A stretch of DNA of 20,222 nucleotides, from assembly GCA_964393795.1 (NCBI GenBank), contig CAYMWA010000058.1, forward strand, positions 1 to 20,222. The letters are read 5' to 3'. Under the pieces are notes generated by a model. It was not told the DNA's origin and made no database searches. It was given only the letters and a program-made list of their open reading frames with translations. Within the stretch, counting starts at the first letter, position 1. The number at the start of each line of letters is the position of its first letter. Source of the stretch: Chryseosolibacter sp964393795. Its GTDB lineage: Bacteria; Bacteroidota; Bacteroidia; Cytophagales; Cyclobacteriaceae. Position numbers and translations under genes: made by a program. Shown piece after piece: positions 7,518-14,701 of this stretch.

Positions 7518-9347
7518 ATGATAAAGATCATGAAGAATATAACGATAAGAACCCATTATTTGTCAATACTGTTGATCAGCCTGCTTCTTGTGGCATGCGA
7601 TCTCGAAGAGCTTCCTGTTGACACTGCTGATAAGCATGCCGTCTTCGGGTCGGAGAGTGGTTTGGAGTTGTATGCCAATTCATTTTATGACTGGATGCCG
7701 AGCGCAAACAACATCCACCAGGCGGACGCGATATCCGACTATGCCGCGCGCAGGAATATACCCGATTTTCTAAGGGCGGGGAAGGTGTACAATCCCCGTA
7801 CTCAGGACAACACTTCTGCATCGGGATATGATCTGGTTGCGATAGGGTCGGATTGGAACTGGGGATGGGGAACTTTGCGCAACCTCAACTTTTTTCTTGA
7901 CAACAACAACGATCCAACGGTTGCCCCCGAGGTGCGTCGCCACTACAACGGGTTAGCGCGTTTCTTCCGTGCGTGGTTCTACTTTGAAAAAGTGAAGCGG
8001 TACGGTGATGTGCCCTGGATTAACAAGGCACTTGACGTGGAGGATGCGAAACTATACGCACCGCGTGATCCGCGAGCACTTGTGATGGACAGTGTACTAG
8101 CAGACCTGAACTATGCCATTGCGAATATCCGGCCCGTGAATGACAATACAAGGACGTTGATCTCTCCTGAAGCGGCGCTTGCCCTGAAATCACGTGTGGC
8201 CTTGTTCGAAGGCACTTTCCGTAAGTACCACGATGAGCTGGGTCTTTCCGGCTCAGCCAATGCATGGCTTGGGGAAGCGGCGTCGGCAGCAAAGACGTTG
8301 ATGGACGCCGGCAAATTCAATCTCTACACGGGTGGGGGAACTGACATGTCGTATCGCCAGCTGTTCATTTCCGACGACCCTGTCGCGACGGAAATCATAC
8401 TGGCGGTGGTTTCAAGTACTGCACTAAACGTACGGCATGCTGCGAACTGGTATTTTACCAGCGCCACAACCGGTATTCGGTTTTCCTTTATCAAACAGTT
8501 CATCAATACCTATCTCAACATAGATGGTACACCCTTCACTGATGATCCATCGTATGAGACAGCCACCTTCATGGATGAAGTGGATGGCCGTGACAAACGA
8601 CTTCAGCAGACCATCCGTACCGACAACTACACGAGAATCAGCGGTGCCTCCGAAGTGCCTGCACCACCGGCGTTTACCTATACATACACGGGATATCAAC
8701 CGATCAAGTGGAGTCTAGACAACATCGCCATTGACGGAGGTAACAACAACACGAATGCGGTGTCTGTATTCCGCTATGCGGAAGTGCTGCTTAACTACGC
8801 GGAGGCGAAGGCAGAGTTGGGTACGCTAACGAATGAAGACTGGGCCAAAACGATCGGTGCCTTGCGTGAAAGGGCGGGCATCACCGGAGGCCTCACCACT
8901 TTACCCACCGTGGTGGATCCCTACATGCAGAGTACCTATTTTCCTGACGTGACCGATCCGGTCATCATGGAAGTGCGGAGGGAGCGCGGTATCGAGTTGG
9001 CTATCGAGGGATTTCGTTTCTATGACATCGTCCGCTGGAAACGCGGCGAACTGATGGAGATGGAATGGAAGGGTATCTATGTTCCGCAGGCGAATGAGCT
9101 GATGGACCTGAACGAAGATGGAACGCCTGACGTCTACTTCTACACCACCGAACCGGATACGCAGGTCAGCGGTGTGACTTACATCAACGTTGCGTCGGAT
9201 GCACACAAGCTCACCGACGTTACCAGTGGTCACATTACCTGGCTCAGCAATATCCCGCGTGAATGGACGGAAAATAAATATTACTATCCTGTGCCAGAAA
9301 GCGATTTGCTGACGAACCCTAAACTGGGTCAAAACGAAGGATGGTGA
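7518..9347 (+). CDS. SusD/RagB-family nutrient-binding outer-membrane lipoprotein
   Basis: A 609-residue surface lipoprotein that caps the SusC barrel and binds the substrate. The signal peptide ends in the lipobox LVAC, with the lipidated cysteine at residue 27 (residue 23 if the second ATG at 7530 is used). The following residues DLEEL are acidic, in keeping with the Bacteroidota surface-export signal just after the cysteine. The SusD-like N-terminal TPR region (about 35-230, with the stretch FFRAWFYFEKVKRYGDVPWI) and the C-terminal RagB/SusD domain (about 290-609, with FRYAEVLLNYAEAKAELG and GFRFYDIVRWKRGE) are both present. The start codon adjoins the susC stop with no gap, so the two are translationally linked. 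The 3' end meets the convergent tatA gene across a strong hairpin. No enzyme gene follows, so the ligand is unknown. Confidence 0.96.
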   Translation: MIKIMKNITIRTHYLSILLISLLLVACDLEELPVDTADKHAVFGSESGLELYANSFYDWMPSANNIHQADAISDYAARRNIPDFLRAGKVYNPRTQDNTSASGYDLVAIGSDWNWGWGTLRNLNFFLDNNNDPTVAPEVRRHYNGLARFFRAWFYFEKVKRYGDVPWINKALDVEDAKLYAPRDPRALVMDSVLADLNYAIANIRPVNDNTRTLISPEAALALKSRVALFEGTFRKYHDELGLSGSANAWLGEAASAAKTLMDAGKFNLYTGGGTDMSYRQLFISDDPVATEIILAVVSSTALNVRHAANWYFTSATTGIRFSFIKQFINTYLNIDGTPFTDDPSYETATFMDEVDGRDKRLQQTIRTDNYTRISGASEVPAPPAFTYTYTGYQPIKWSLDNIAIDGGNNNTNAVSVFRYAEVLLNYAEAKAELGTLTNEDWAKTIGALRERAGITGGLTTLPTVVDPYMQSTYFPDVTDPVIMEVRRERGIELAIEGFRFYDIVRWKRGELMEMEWKGIYVPQANELMDLNEDGTPDVYFYTTEPDTQVSGVTYINVASDAHKLTDVTSGHITWLSNIPREWTENKYYYPVPESDLLTNPKLGQNEGW

Positions 9348-9354
9348 TGTGTAT

Positions 9355-9400
9355 CCGTTGGTCGATGGTCCGCGCCTTCGGGTGGACCATCGGCCAATGG
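9355..9400. terminator. Strong hairpin between convergent susD and tatA
   Basis: The 17-nt arms 9355-9371 and 9384-9400 pair throughout with two G.U wobbles (core CGATGGTCC / GGACCATCG), around a 12-nt loop. The hairpin starts 7 nt after the susD stop and ends 10 nt before the tatA stop. No long T run follows on either side, so a Rho-independent terminator of atypical form, or a transcript-end stabilising hairpin serving both genes, is the likeliest role. Confidence 0.6.
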
Positions 9401-9410
9401 ATCGCACATG

Positions 9411-9647
9411 TCAGTCGCGGTCCCGTTCTTCTTCGACTTTGTCTACTTTTTCCTGCTCGGATTTGCCGCTGGTTACAGGCGGATCCTTCCGCTCTGATTT
9501 AATGCCGTCCTGGAATTCGCGCACACCCCTGCCCAGGCCCTTCATGAAATCCGGAATTTTGCGGGCGCCGAAAAGCACAAGAATCACCAACCCAATAACC
9601 AGCAATTCCTGCATTCCAAGGCCCATAAATAATAGTATCGTCTTCAT
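9411..9647 (-). CDS. tatA: Sec-independent protein translocase TatA
   Basis: A 78-residue protein with the TatA/TatE plan: a short periplasmic N-terminus, one membrane helix (about 9-26, GLGMQELLVIGLVILVLFG), the FGARKIPD hinge (26-33), an amphipathic helix (about 34-48, FMKGLGRGVREFQDG) and a charged, disordered tail rich in Lys and Glu. It would form the pore of the twin-arginine system that exports folded proteins. No tatC lies in this window. A likely Tat substrate, the Gfo/Idh/MocA oxidoreductase at 16196, does. The start is the ATG at 9647; ATGs at residues 8 and 12 would shorten the N-terminus and are possible. It lies downstream of the WYL regulator in the same orientation, with 136 nt and a hairpin between them. 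Confidence 0.93.
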   Translation of the reverse strand: MKTILLFMGLGMQELLVIGLVILVLFGARKIPDFMKGLGRGVREFQDGIKSERKDPPVTSGKSEQEKVDKVEEERDRD

Positions 9648-9696
9648 AATCCAGCGGTTTAGTTCTTAACAAATGTCGCGCTCAAATAATTGCGTC

Positions 9697-9735
9697 GCCG
9701 AAACCGGCTAATCCGCCCGGATCGGCGGTTTTGGC
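9697..9735 (-). terminator. Hairpin between WYL regulator and tatA
   Basis: GCCGAAACCG (9697-9706) pairs with CGGTTTTGGC (9726-9735) over 10 bp with one G.U. Inside it, ATCC (9711-9714) can pair with GGAT (9719-9722). Read on the minus strand, it lies 49 nt after the WYL regulator stop and is followed by GACGCAATTATTTG, without a clean T run. It probably ends the regulator transcript before tatA. Confidence 0.45.
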
Positions 9736-9783
9736 CGTGTTTTCCACAAGCGGAACGCGCGCCGTCTAACACATCCGACAAAC

Positions 9784-10704
9784 CTACAACTTTTGGAGCA
9801 TTAATTTATTTTTCAGAAAGGCAATAAAGGCGTCGGGCCCCTTGACGGCGATTTCGTCAATCAGTCCCAGGACAAACCGCCCGACACCCTCAAAGTTGGC
9901 GACCGGACCTTGAAAGAGGTAATGATCCTCCTGTTTCGACAGGAACGGCACCGACAAAGGATATTCTTCACGCAGCAGCAGGTAGGCGCGCATGGTCAGC
10001 TCAAGCGTGATCCAGGTTTCCGCATCACCGGTGAAACCGAAAATATCTGTCTGATTTTTTTGATGAAAGGGCTCAAAAGCGAAGGGACTGTCCAATGGAA
10101 TGACTTCGCCAATTCTGTCGAGTTTGAATTGCTTGCAAACCTTGTCGGAAGTATCAAGGGCCATTATCGATTGATAATTATCTCCAAAGTGAATGGGTTC
10201 GACCAACCGGTCGCGTATTTCATTGCTGTTGGCTGAGTGGTAGTGCTTTAGAACCACCTGTTTTTTGTTGCGCAACGCCTCTGCAAGCATCTCGACAAAT
10301 TTTCCCAGGCGCGCCTTCAGAAACAGGCGCGGCATGCTGTCGAGTTCGGAGTTGAGCGACAACTTTTTCAGGAGCAGGTTACGCAGTGGATTGTCGGGAG
10401 CACCTGACTGAATCAATTGCTTCATCAGCCGCGTTTCCGTCAGTGTAAATTGTGCCTGAGCCGGGTCGTCTTCGGAAGTGATGATGAAATAACGGTTGTC
10501 GAAATCTTTTTCGATCAGAAAGTCCACTTCCTCCAACAGGTTGATATAGCGGTAGATGGTACGCTCACTGGTGTCGAATCGTTCCGCAAGCTGACGGATT
10601 GTCCAGTGCCCCGCTTTCAGTACCGCGATGATCTGCAAAAGTCGCAACAACTTGGCCTGTGGAATAATCGACTCAGTTTTACCTGATTTTTTCTTGATGT
10701 TCAT
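9784..10704 (-). CDS. HTH/WYL-domain transcriptional regulator (YafY/DeoR-like)
   Basis: A 306-residue DNA-binding protein. The N-terminal winged helix-turn-helix (about 14-75) has a clear recognition unit, TIRQLAERFDTSERTIYRYI. The middle to C-terminal part (about 140-215) matches a WYL sensor domain (KQVVLKHYHS, then LVEPIHFGDNYQSIMALD and FKLDRIGEVIPLD). The W-Y-L triad itself is altered here to NYQSI, so ligand sensing may differ from typical members. WYL regulators usually respond to nucleotides or other negatively charged ligands. The ATG at 10704 is preferred over a TTG one codon upstream at 10707. It is divergent from the GluTR-like gene across 202 bp that hold a palindrome and a direct repeat, so control of itself or of that neighbour is plausible but unproven. 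Confidence 0.85.
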   Translation of the reverse strand: MNIKKKSGKTESIIPQAKLLRLLQIIAVLKAGHWTIRQLAERFDTSERTIYRYINLLEEVDFLIEKDFDNRYFIITSEDDPAQAQFTLTETRLMKQLIQSGAPDNPLRNLLLKKLSLNSELDSMPRLFLKARLGKFVEMLAEALRNKKQVVLKHYHSANSNEIRDRLVEPIHFGDNYQSIMALDTSDKVCKQFKLDRIGEVIPLDSPFAFEPFHQKNQTDIFGFTGDAETWITLELTMRAYLLLREEYPLSVPFLSKQEDHYLFQGPVANFEGVGRFVLGLIDEIAVKGPDAFIAFLKNKLMLQKL

Positions 10705-10732
10705 CAATTCGAAAATTACAGCAATTCAATCG

Positions 10733-10742
10733 TTTCCGGAAA
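10733..10742. promoter_or_regulatory. 10-bp palindrome TTTCCGGAAA upstream of WYL regulator
   Basis: A perfect inverted repeat, TTTCCGGAAA, begins 29 bp upstream of the regulator ATG, in the divergent intergenic region. Its position suits an autoregulatory operator. A palindrome this short can occur by chance. Confidence 0.3.
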
Positions 10743-10803
10743 TTTTGCCGAAAGGTCTGTTACTTATGTTTTTCTTTTCGGATAAACAACGGCTGACACT
10801 AGT

Positions 10804-10862
10804 GACATGTACTGATGGAAACGTGCGGCAACCGAATATGTAAAGTTCAGACATGTACTCAT
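10804..10862. repeat. Direct repeat GACATGTACT(g/c)AT, two copies
   Basis: GACATGTACTGAT (10804-10816) and GACATGTACTCAT (10850-10862) are identical in 12 of 13 positions and are spaced 46 bp start to start. Each contains the palindrome ACATGT. They lie between the divergent WYL regulator and GluTR-like gene, the second ending 44 bp before the latter's ATG. A pair of operator half-sites or full sites for a dimeric regulator is the natural reading. The regulator is not identified. Confidence 0.5.
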
Positions 10863-10906
10863 AAAGTGTATTTGATTTTAGATACTTTTACAGGCAAACA
10901 GAAATT

Positions 10907-12163
10907 ATGACCCGGCAGATTTTCGCGGCGGAAATCAATTTCGATGACGTTCCCCTTAAGATTCGCGACGAATTCAATAATACGGAAAGAAACGTAAAGC
11001 GTTTTTTGACTGCTTTCCGGTCAAAGGTGGGTGAAGTATACGTGCTGAGCACGCGCCAACGCTTCACTATTTACATCGTGCATCAGAATCTTGCACCGCT
11101 CACGGAATTTTTTCATACGGAGCACAAACTGAAGGGGTTGGTTCAGTACTACTACAATTCCAGCGAGTCGGTGATGCACCTGATGGCCACGGCGAGCGGT
11201 TTGCTTTCGGTGGTAAAAGGCGAAAGCGGTATTCTGACGGAAGTGGCCCAGGCGTATGAGTGGGCCCGGTCTACCGGAAGCCTCGGCATGACACTCGATG
11301 ATGCAGTGACCAAAGCGATTGAGACGGCCAGGAAAGTGCGGACACAAACCGGGATCGACAAGTACTGTGCTTCCGTTGTAGAAACCGGTATTGAGCTGCT
11401 CTACAGTTGTATCGAAGACCTCCACGAAAAAACATTTCTTATCGTCGGTACCGGCAACATGGCGGAGCTCGCCTTGAAAAACCTGACGAAGGAAGGTATT
11501 ACACGCATCAGCCTTTACGGCGATAGCGAGGTGAAAATGGAGTCACTTGGCGCATCGTATGGTGTGAGCACTATTTCACGTGAGGCAATCGGCGCCCACT
11601 TCATGAACGCGGATATTGTCATTGGCGCGGCCAATGAAGCGGTGGATGTTGAGCTGGCCGGCCTGGAAGATGGCCGTCCTAAAAATGAGGAGGGCGAATT
11701 GCCTATGCGCTTTGTTCTCGACCTCGGCATGCCGCCGAACTTTGACCTGCGTGTCGTTGAGTCCTACGCCTCGGAAGTCTATCACCTCGATGACCTGCGC
11801 CGGATGCACGCTTCTCCCCTGGAGGCGTTCGGAGGATTGGAAGCAGCCTGGCGCATGGTGATGAAGACCAGCCACGATTTCGTTCACGTCCTGCAATTAC
11901 TCGACTACTCTCCGGTATTGTCTGCCTATCTGACGCGCCAGTTCAGCTTGAAAAACAGCGATGCGTTCCAGGTAAAACCCCGACGCTCACTCCGCAGTAT
12001 TCTGCTGTTCAAAAAAAGTGAAAGCCTCACCGGCACGGCACCCGCCATTGACTACACCAATGCAAAAGCGCACGTCAACAATCATGTGGCGGATAACGCA
12101 AGGGACATCGTACGCAACGTGACTTCGGTGAGAAAGTTCAAGCTCTACCTTTGTGACAACTGA
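10907..12163 (+). CDS. Glutamyl-tRNA reductase-like protein lacking the catalytic cysteine
   Basis: A 418-residue homologue of HemA (GluTR), which makes glutamate-1-semialdehyde for tetrapyrroles. The fold is recognisable: the N-terminal region aligns up to VLSTRQRFTIY (46-56), where active enzymes read STCNRTEIY. Position 50 is therefore Arg (CGC, 11054-11056) instead of the thioester-forming Cys. His91 in VMHLM is kept. The GE(P/T)QILGQVK motif is degraded to GESGILTEV (105-113). ARKVRTQTGI (141-150) and the NADPH-binding FLIVGTGNMAELA (177-189) are well kept, while AVPRD becomes GMPPN. It is likely unable to reduce glutamyl-tRNA by the standard route. Its place before the siroheme and sulfite reductase genes suggests a role in that pathway, but a terminator-like site and a new promoter separate them. 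A true hemA would be expected elsewhere. Homology is clear; function is unknown. Confidence 0.8.
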   Translation: MTRQIFAAEINFDDVPLKIRDEFNNTERNVKRFLTAFRSKVGEVYVLSTRQRFTIYIVHQNLAPLTEFFHTEHKLKGLVQYYYNSSESVMHLMATASGLLSVVKGESGILTEVAQAYEWARSTGSLGMTLDDAVTKAIETARKVRTQTGIDKYCASVVETGIELLYSCIEDLHEKTFLIVGTGNMAELALKNLTKEGITRISLYGDSEVKMESLGASYGVSTISREAIGAHFMNADIVIGAANEAVDVELAGLEDGRPKNEEGELPMRFVLDLGMPPNFDLRVVESYASEVYHLDDLRRMHASPLEAFGGLEAAWRMVMKTSHDFVHVLQLLDYSPVLSAYLTRQFSLKNSDAFQVKPRRSLRSILLFKKSESLTGTAPAIDYTNAKAHVNNHVADNARDIVRNVTSVRKFKLYLCDN

Positions 12164-12363
12164 CGTACAACGGCGCGTGCTTGAGAAGTGCCAGGTGACG
12201 GACGCACACACTGGGTGCGTGTGCGGCGCGACTGCGCGACCGGCCATTGCCGTCATCCTGTCCGGCTCGGCAGGGCTGTCGAAAAACAATCGTTTGCAGC
12301 TAAACAAACAGTTGTTCGGTACGATTATTTTTTTGAATAATTTTTGAATTCACGTTGTGCACA
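12164..12363. other. Non-coding stretch after the GluTR-like gene
   Basis: This is the first part of a 431-nt gap. No convincing gene is seen. A hairpin is possible at CGCACAC (12203-12209) / GTGTGCG (12219-12225), without a T run. An AT-only hairpin, ATTATT (12324-12329) / AATAAT (12336-12341), is followed by TTTTT and may be a weak terminator for the GluTR-like gene. The rest looks unstructured. Confidence 0.4.
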
Positions 12364-12394
12364 TTTGAATTTGGCGTGAAATGATCTAATTTCG
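12364..12394 (+). promoter_or_regulatory. Bacteroidota-type promoter for the sulfite reductase leader
   Basis: TTTG at 12364-12367 and TAATTTCG at 12387-12394 are separated by 19 nt. The Bacteroidota housekeeping consensus is TTTG, 19-21 nt, TAnnTTTG. The upstream box is perfect and the downstream box matches 5 of its 6 fixed bases (C for the third T). Transcription would begin near 12400, about 35 nt before the leader ORF and 195 nt before the reductase start. Confidence 0.6.
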
Positions 12395-12435
12395 AGCTTG
12401 GTTTATAACTAACAACCGAATCAATTTACTCCTGC

Positions 12436-12516
12436 ATGAAAGTAGCAATGAAAACGGGCTTAATGGTGTGCAACTGTTGTGGCGATAGCGTTGGCAATGC
12501 AGGTACAGCGGATTAA
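12436..12516 (+). CDS. 26-aa cysteine-rich leader peptide
   Basis: ATG at 12436 to TAA at 12514-12516 encodes 26 residues with the core MVCNCCGDS; Cys is at residues 12, 14 and 15 (codons TGC, TGT, TGT at 12469-12480). The frame lies between a promoter-like site and an intrinsic terminator, immediately upstream of the sulfite reductase gene. The Cys cluster sits just before a segment (12497-12503) that can pair both with the start-codon region (12431-12437) and with the terminator (12549-12554). This is the layout of a regulatory uORF whose ribosome senses charged tRNA-Cys. Cysteine-cluster uORFs controlling sulfur genes are known in actinobacteria; I infer an analogous role. No clear Shine-Dalgarno is seen, as is usual in this phylum. 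Translation is not proven. Confidence 0.65.
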   Translation: MKVAMKTGLMVCNCCGDSVGNAGTAD

Positions 12517-12540
12517 TACCTTTTGACAAAAGAATAATCG

Positions 12541-12581
12541 AAGCCTTTCCTGCAGAGTCGGGAAAGGCTTTTTTCATTTTT
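12541..12581 (+). terminator. Intrinsic terminator/attenuator in the sulfite reductase leader
   Basis: AAGCCTTTCC (12541-12550) pairs perfectly with GGAAAGGCTT (12561-12570) around a 10-nt loop. It is followed directly by TTTTCATTTTT (12571-12581). This is a textbook Rho-independent terminator on the plus strand, ending 13 nt before the reductase ATG. A terminator in this position, downstream of a leader promoter and uORF, only makes sense as a regulated attenuator. The segment CCTGCA (12549-12554), covering the top of the left arm and part of the loop, is complementary to TGCAGG (12498-12503) inside the leader ORF. That offers a competing, possibly antiterminating pairing. Confidence 0.85.
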
Positions 12582-12594
12582 AACAACTTACCCT

Positions 12595-14700
12595 ATGAAG
12601 AGTTTCAGGTCAGAACTTGAAGACATTAACAACCCGGTTGTTTCACAGGACATTGTCGATCTGGCAGACAAGATCAAACTGTTCCGTGACGGAAAACTTG
12701 ACGACGATAAGTTCCGCAGTGTGCGATTGCTGCGCGGTATTTATGGTCAGCGCCAGCCCGGGGTCCAGATGGTGCGGATAAAACTTCCGTTCGGACGTGT
12801 GTCCACAAAGCAAATCCGCCGCATCGCTGACATCTCCGACGAATACGGGAGCAGTAACCTGCATGCTACCACGCGTCAGGACATTCAACTTCACTTTGTC
12901 AGTCTCGATAAGACGCCGGAGCTCTGGACGAAACTTGAAGAAGACGGCATCACGATCCGCGAAGCTTGCGGCAACACCGTACGAAACATTACAGCATCGC
13001 CGACCGCCGGTATCGATCCCAACGAACCATTTGACGTTTCTCCCTATGCGTATGCTACGTTCAAATACCTGTTGCGCAATCCTGTCAACCAGGAAATGGG
13101 AAGGAAGTTTAAGATATCTTTTTCCTCGAGCGACGAGGATACGGCGTTCGCGTTTATTCATGACATCGGTTTGATTCCACGGGTTGTCGACGGCAAGCGC
13201 GGTTTCAAAGTACTTATCGGGGGTGGACTTGGTGCCAATCCGGTGCTTTCGCGTCTTGCACATGAATTCCTTGAGGAAGATCAACTCATTCCCTTTACCG
13301 AAGCGCTGCTCCGCGTTTTCGATCGCTACGGCGAACGCAACCGCCGGATGAAAGCACGGATGAAGTTCCTGATGAACGACATTGGCGTGGAGGGTCTTCT
13401 GGCACATGTTAAGGAAGAATGGAATGCGCTACCCAACAAGCACTACACCATCGATCGGGATGCGTTGCCTGCGCCGCGACTGAGTGACTATACACCTGAA
13501 ACACCGGCCGTCATCGCCAACGAAAAAAAATACCAACAGTGGTTTGACACCAATGTCATTCAACAAAAGCAGGACGGCTACTATGGCGTCTACGTCAAGC
13601 TGCCTATCGGGAATATGTCATCCAAACTCGCGCGTAAGTTCGCCGATGTAATCGACCGGTATGCCGCTGATGAACTGCGGGTGACCGCGAATCAGGGATA
13701 CCTGATCCGGTTTGTGAGAAAAGAAGTCCTGAAACACCTCTACCTTGAACTGGATGCGCTTGCGCTTGCGGAACCCGGATTTGATAGCGTTGGCGACATC
13801 ACCGCCTGCCCTGGAACGGAATCGTGTAACCTGGGTATCTCCGACAGTACGCAAGTCTCCCTTGCGCTCGAAAAAGTGATCAATGAAGAATATCCGGAAC
13901 TGATCTATAACAACGACATCAAAATAAAAATCAGCGGTTGCCCGAACTCATGCGGACAACATGGAATCGCTTCGATCGGCTTGCATGGCAGCACCATTAA
14001 AGACAAGGAAGGCAAGGTTCTCCCTGCACTGGTTGTATTGCTCGGCGGCGGCAAACTCGGCGGCGGCGAGGCGCTGATCGCGGAGAAAGTGTTGAAAATT
14101 CCTTCGCGTAAGGGGCTGGATGCGCTCCGTCTGATCCTCGATGATTACGAAGCCAACAGCACCGAAGGTGAGTACTTCCATGAATACTACAAGCGAACGG
14201 GCAGAAACTATTTTTACACCCTTTTGAAGCCACTGGCAGACATGTCTGTATTGACGCCGAACGATTATATCGATTGGGGCCAGGAGAAAAACTTCGTATT
14301 GCACACGGCAGTGGGCGAATGTGCCGGGGTGATCATAGACCTGGTATCTACGTTGTTGTATGACAGCGAGGAAAAACTCACGTGGGCACGCCAGGCGCTG
14401 GAGGAGAAGATGTATGCGGATGCGATCTATCATAGCTATAACACCTTCATCAACACAGCGAAAGCCATGCTGTTGATGGTGGACAAGAAGCCGAGCACGC
14501 AAATTCAGATTCTCAACGATTTTCAGACACACTTTGTTGAGACCGGCCTCATCTCCGGATTCGGTAATTTTAAAGACTTTGTGCTGCGCATCAACAAGAA
14601 CGAGCCGACAGAACTTTTTGCGTTGCAATACCTTGCCGACGCCAACAAGTTTCTCGACGCCATCTACACTTATAAGAATCTGAAAAAACAGATCGCCTGA
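12595..14700 (+). CDS. sir: Siroheme-dependent sulfite (or nitrite) reductase with C-terminal HEPN-like extension
   Basis: A 701-residue cytosolic reductase. Two ferredoxin-like half domains (about 55-115 and 325-385) and two siroheme/4Fe-4S domains are present. LHATTRQDIQLHF (89-101) is the substrate/siroheme-binding Arg region. Cluster ligands are Cys405 and Cys411 (ACPGTESCNLG) and Cys449 and Cys453 (SGCPNSCGQHG), as in CysI, ferredoxin-sulfite reductases and NirA. It reduces sulfite to sulfide (or nitrite to ammonia) by six electrons. Residues after about 565 go beyond the usual end of the family. They are helical (TAVGECAGVIIDL, AIYHSYNTFINTAKAMLLM) and resemble a HEPN-type bundle. SUMT and the precorrin-2 dehydrogenase follow in an operon, which fits the siroheme need. 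The Cys-rich leader favours sulfite over nitrite as the substrate. The leader terminator is the likely control point. Confidence 0.92.
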   Translation: MKSFRSELEDINNPVVSQDIVDLADKIKLFRDGKLDDDKFRSVRLLRGIYGQRQPGVQMVRIKLPFGRVSTKQIRRIADISDEYGSSNLHATTRQDIQLHFVSLDKTPELWTKLEEDGITIREACGNTVRNITASPTAGIDPNEPFDVSPYAYATFKYLLRNPVNQEMGRKFKISFSSSDEDTAFAFIHDIGLIPRVVDGKRGFKVLIGGGLGANPVLSRLAHEFLEEDQLIPFTEALLRVFDRYGERNRRMKARMKFLMNDIGVEGLLAHVKEEWNALPNKHYTIDRDALPAPRLSDYTPETPAVIANEKKYQQWFDTNVIQQKQDGYYGVYVKLPIGNMSSKLARKFADVIDRYAADELRVTANQGYLIRFVRKEVLKHLYLELDALALAEPGFDSVGDITACPGTESCNLGISDSTQVSLALEKVINEEYPELIYNNDIKIKISGCPNSCGQHGIASIGLHGSTIKDKEGKVLPALVVLLGGGKLGGGEALIAEKVLKIPSRKGLDALRLILDDYEANSTEGEYFHEYYKRTGRNYFYTLLKPLADMSVLTPNDYIDWGQEKNFVLHTAVGECAGVIIDLVSTLLYDSEEKLTWARQALEEKMYADAIYHSYNTFINTAKAMLLMVDKKPSTQIQILNDFQTHFVETGLISGFGNFKDFVLRINKNEPTELFALQYLADANKFLDAIYTYKNLKKQIA

Positions 14701-14701
14701 C

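Noticed and set aside
12643..13407. 254-codon minus-strand ORF opposite the sulfite reductase
   Set aside because: A shadow of the conserved reductase reading frame, without protein-like motifs.
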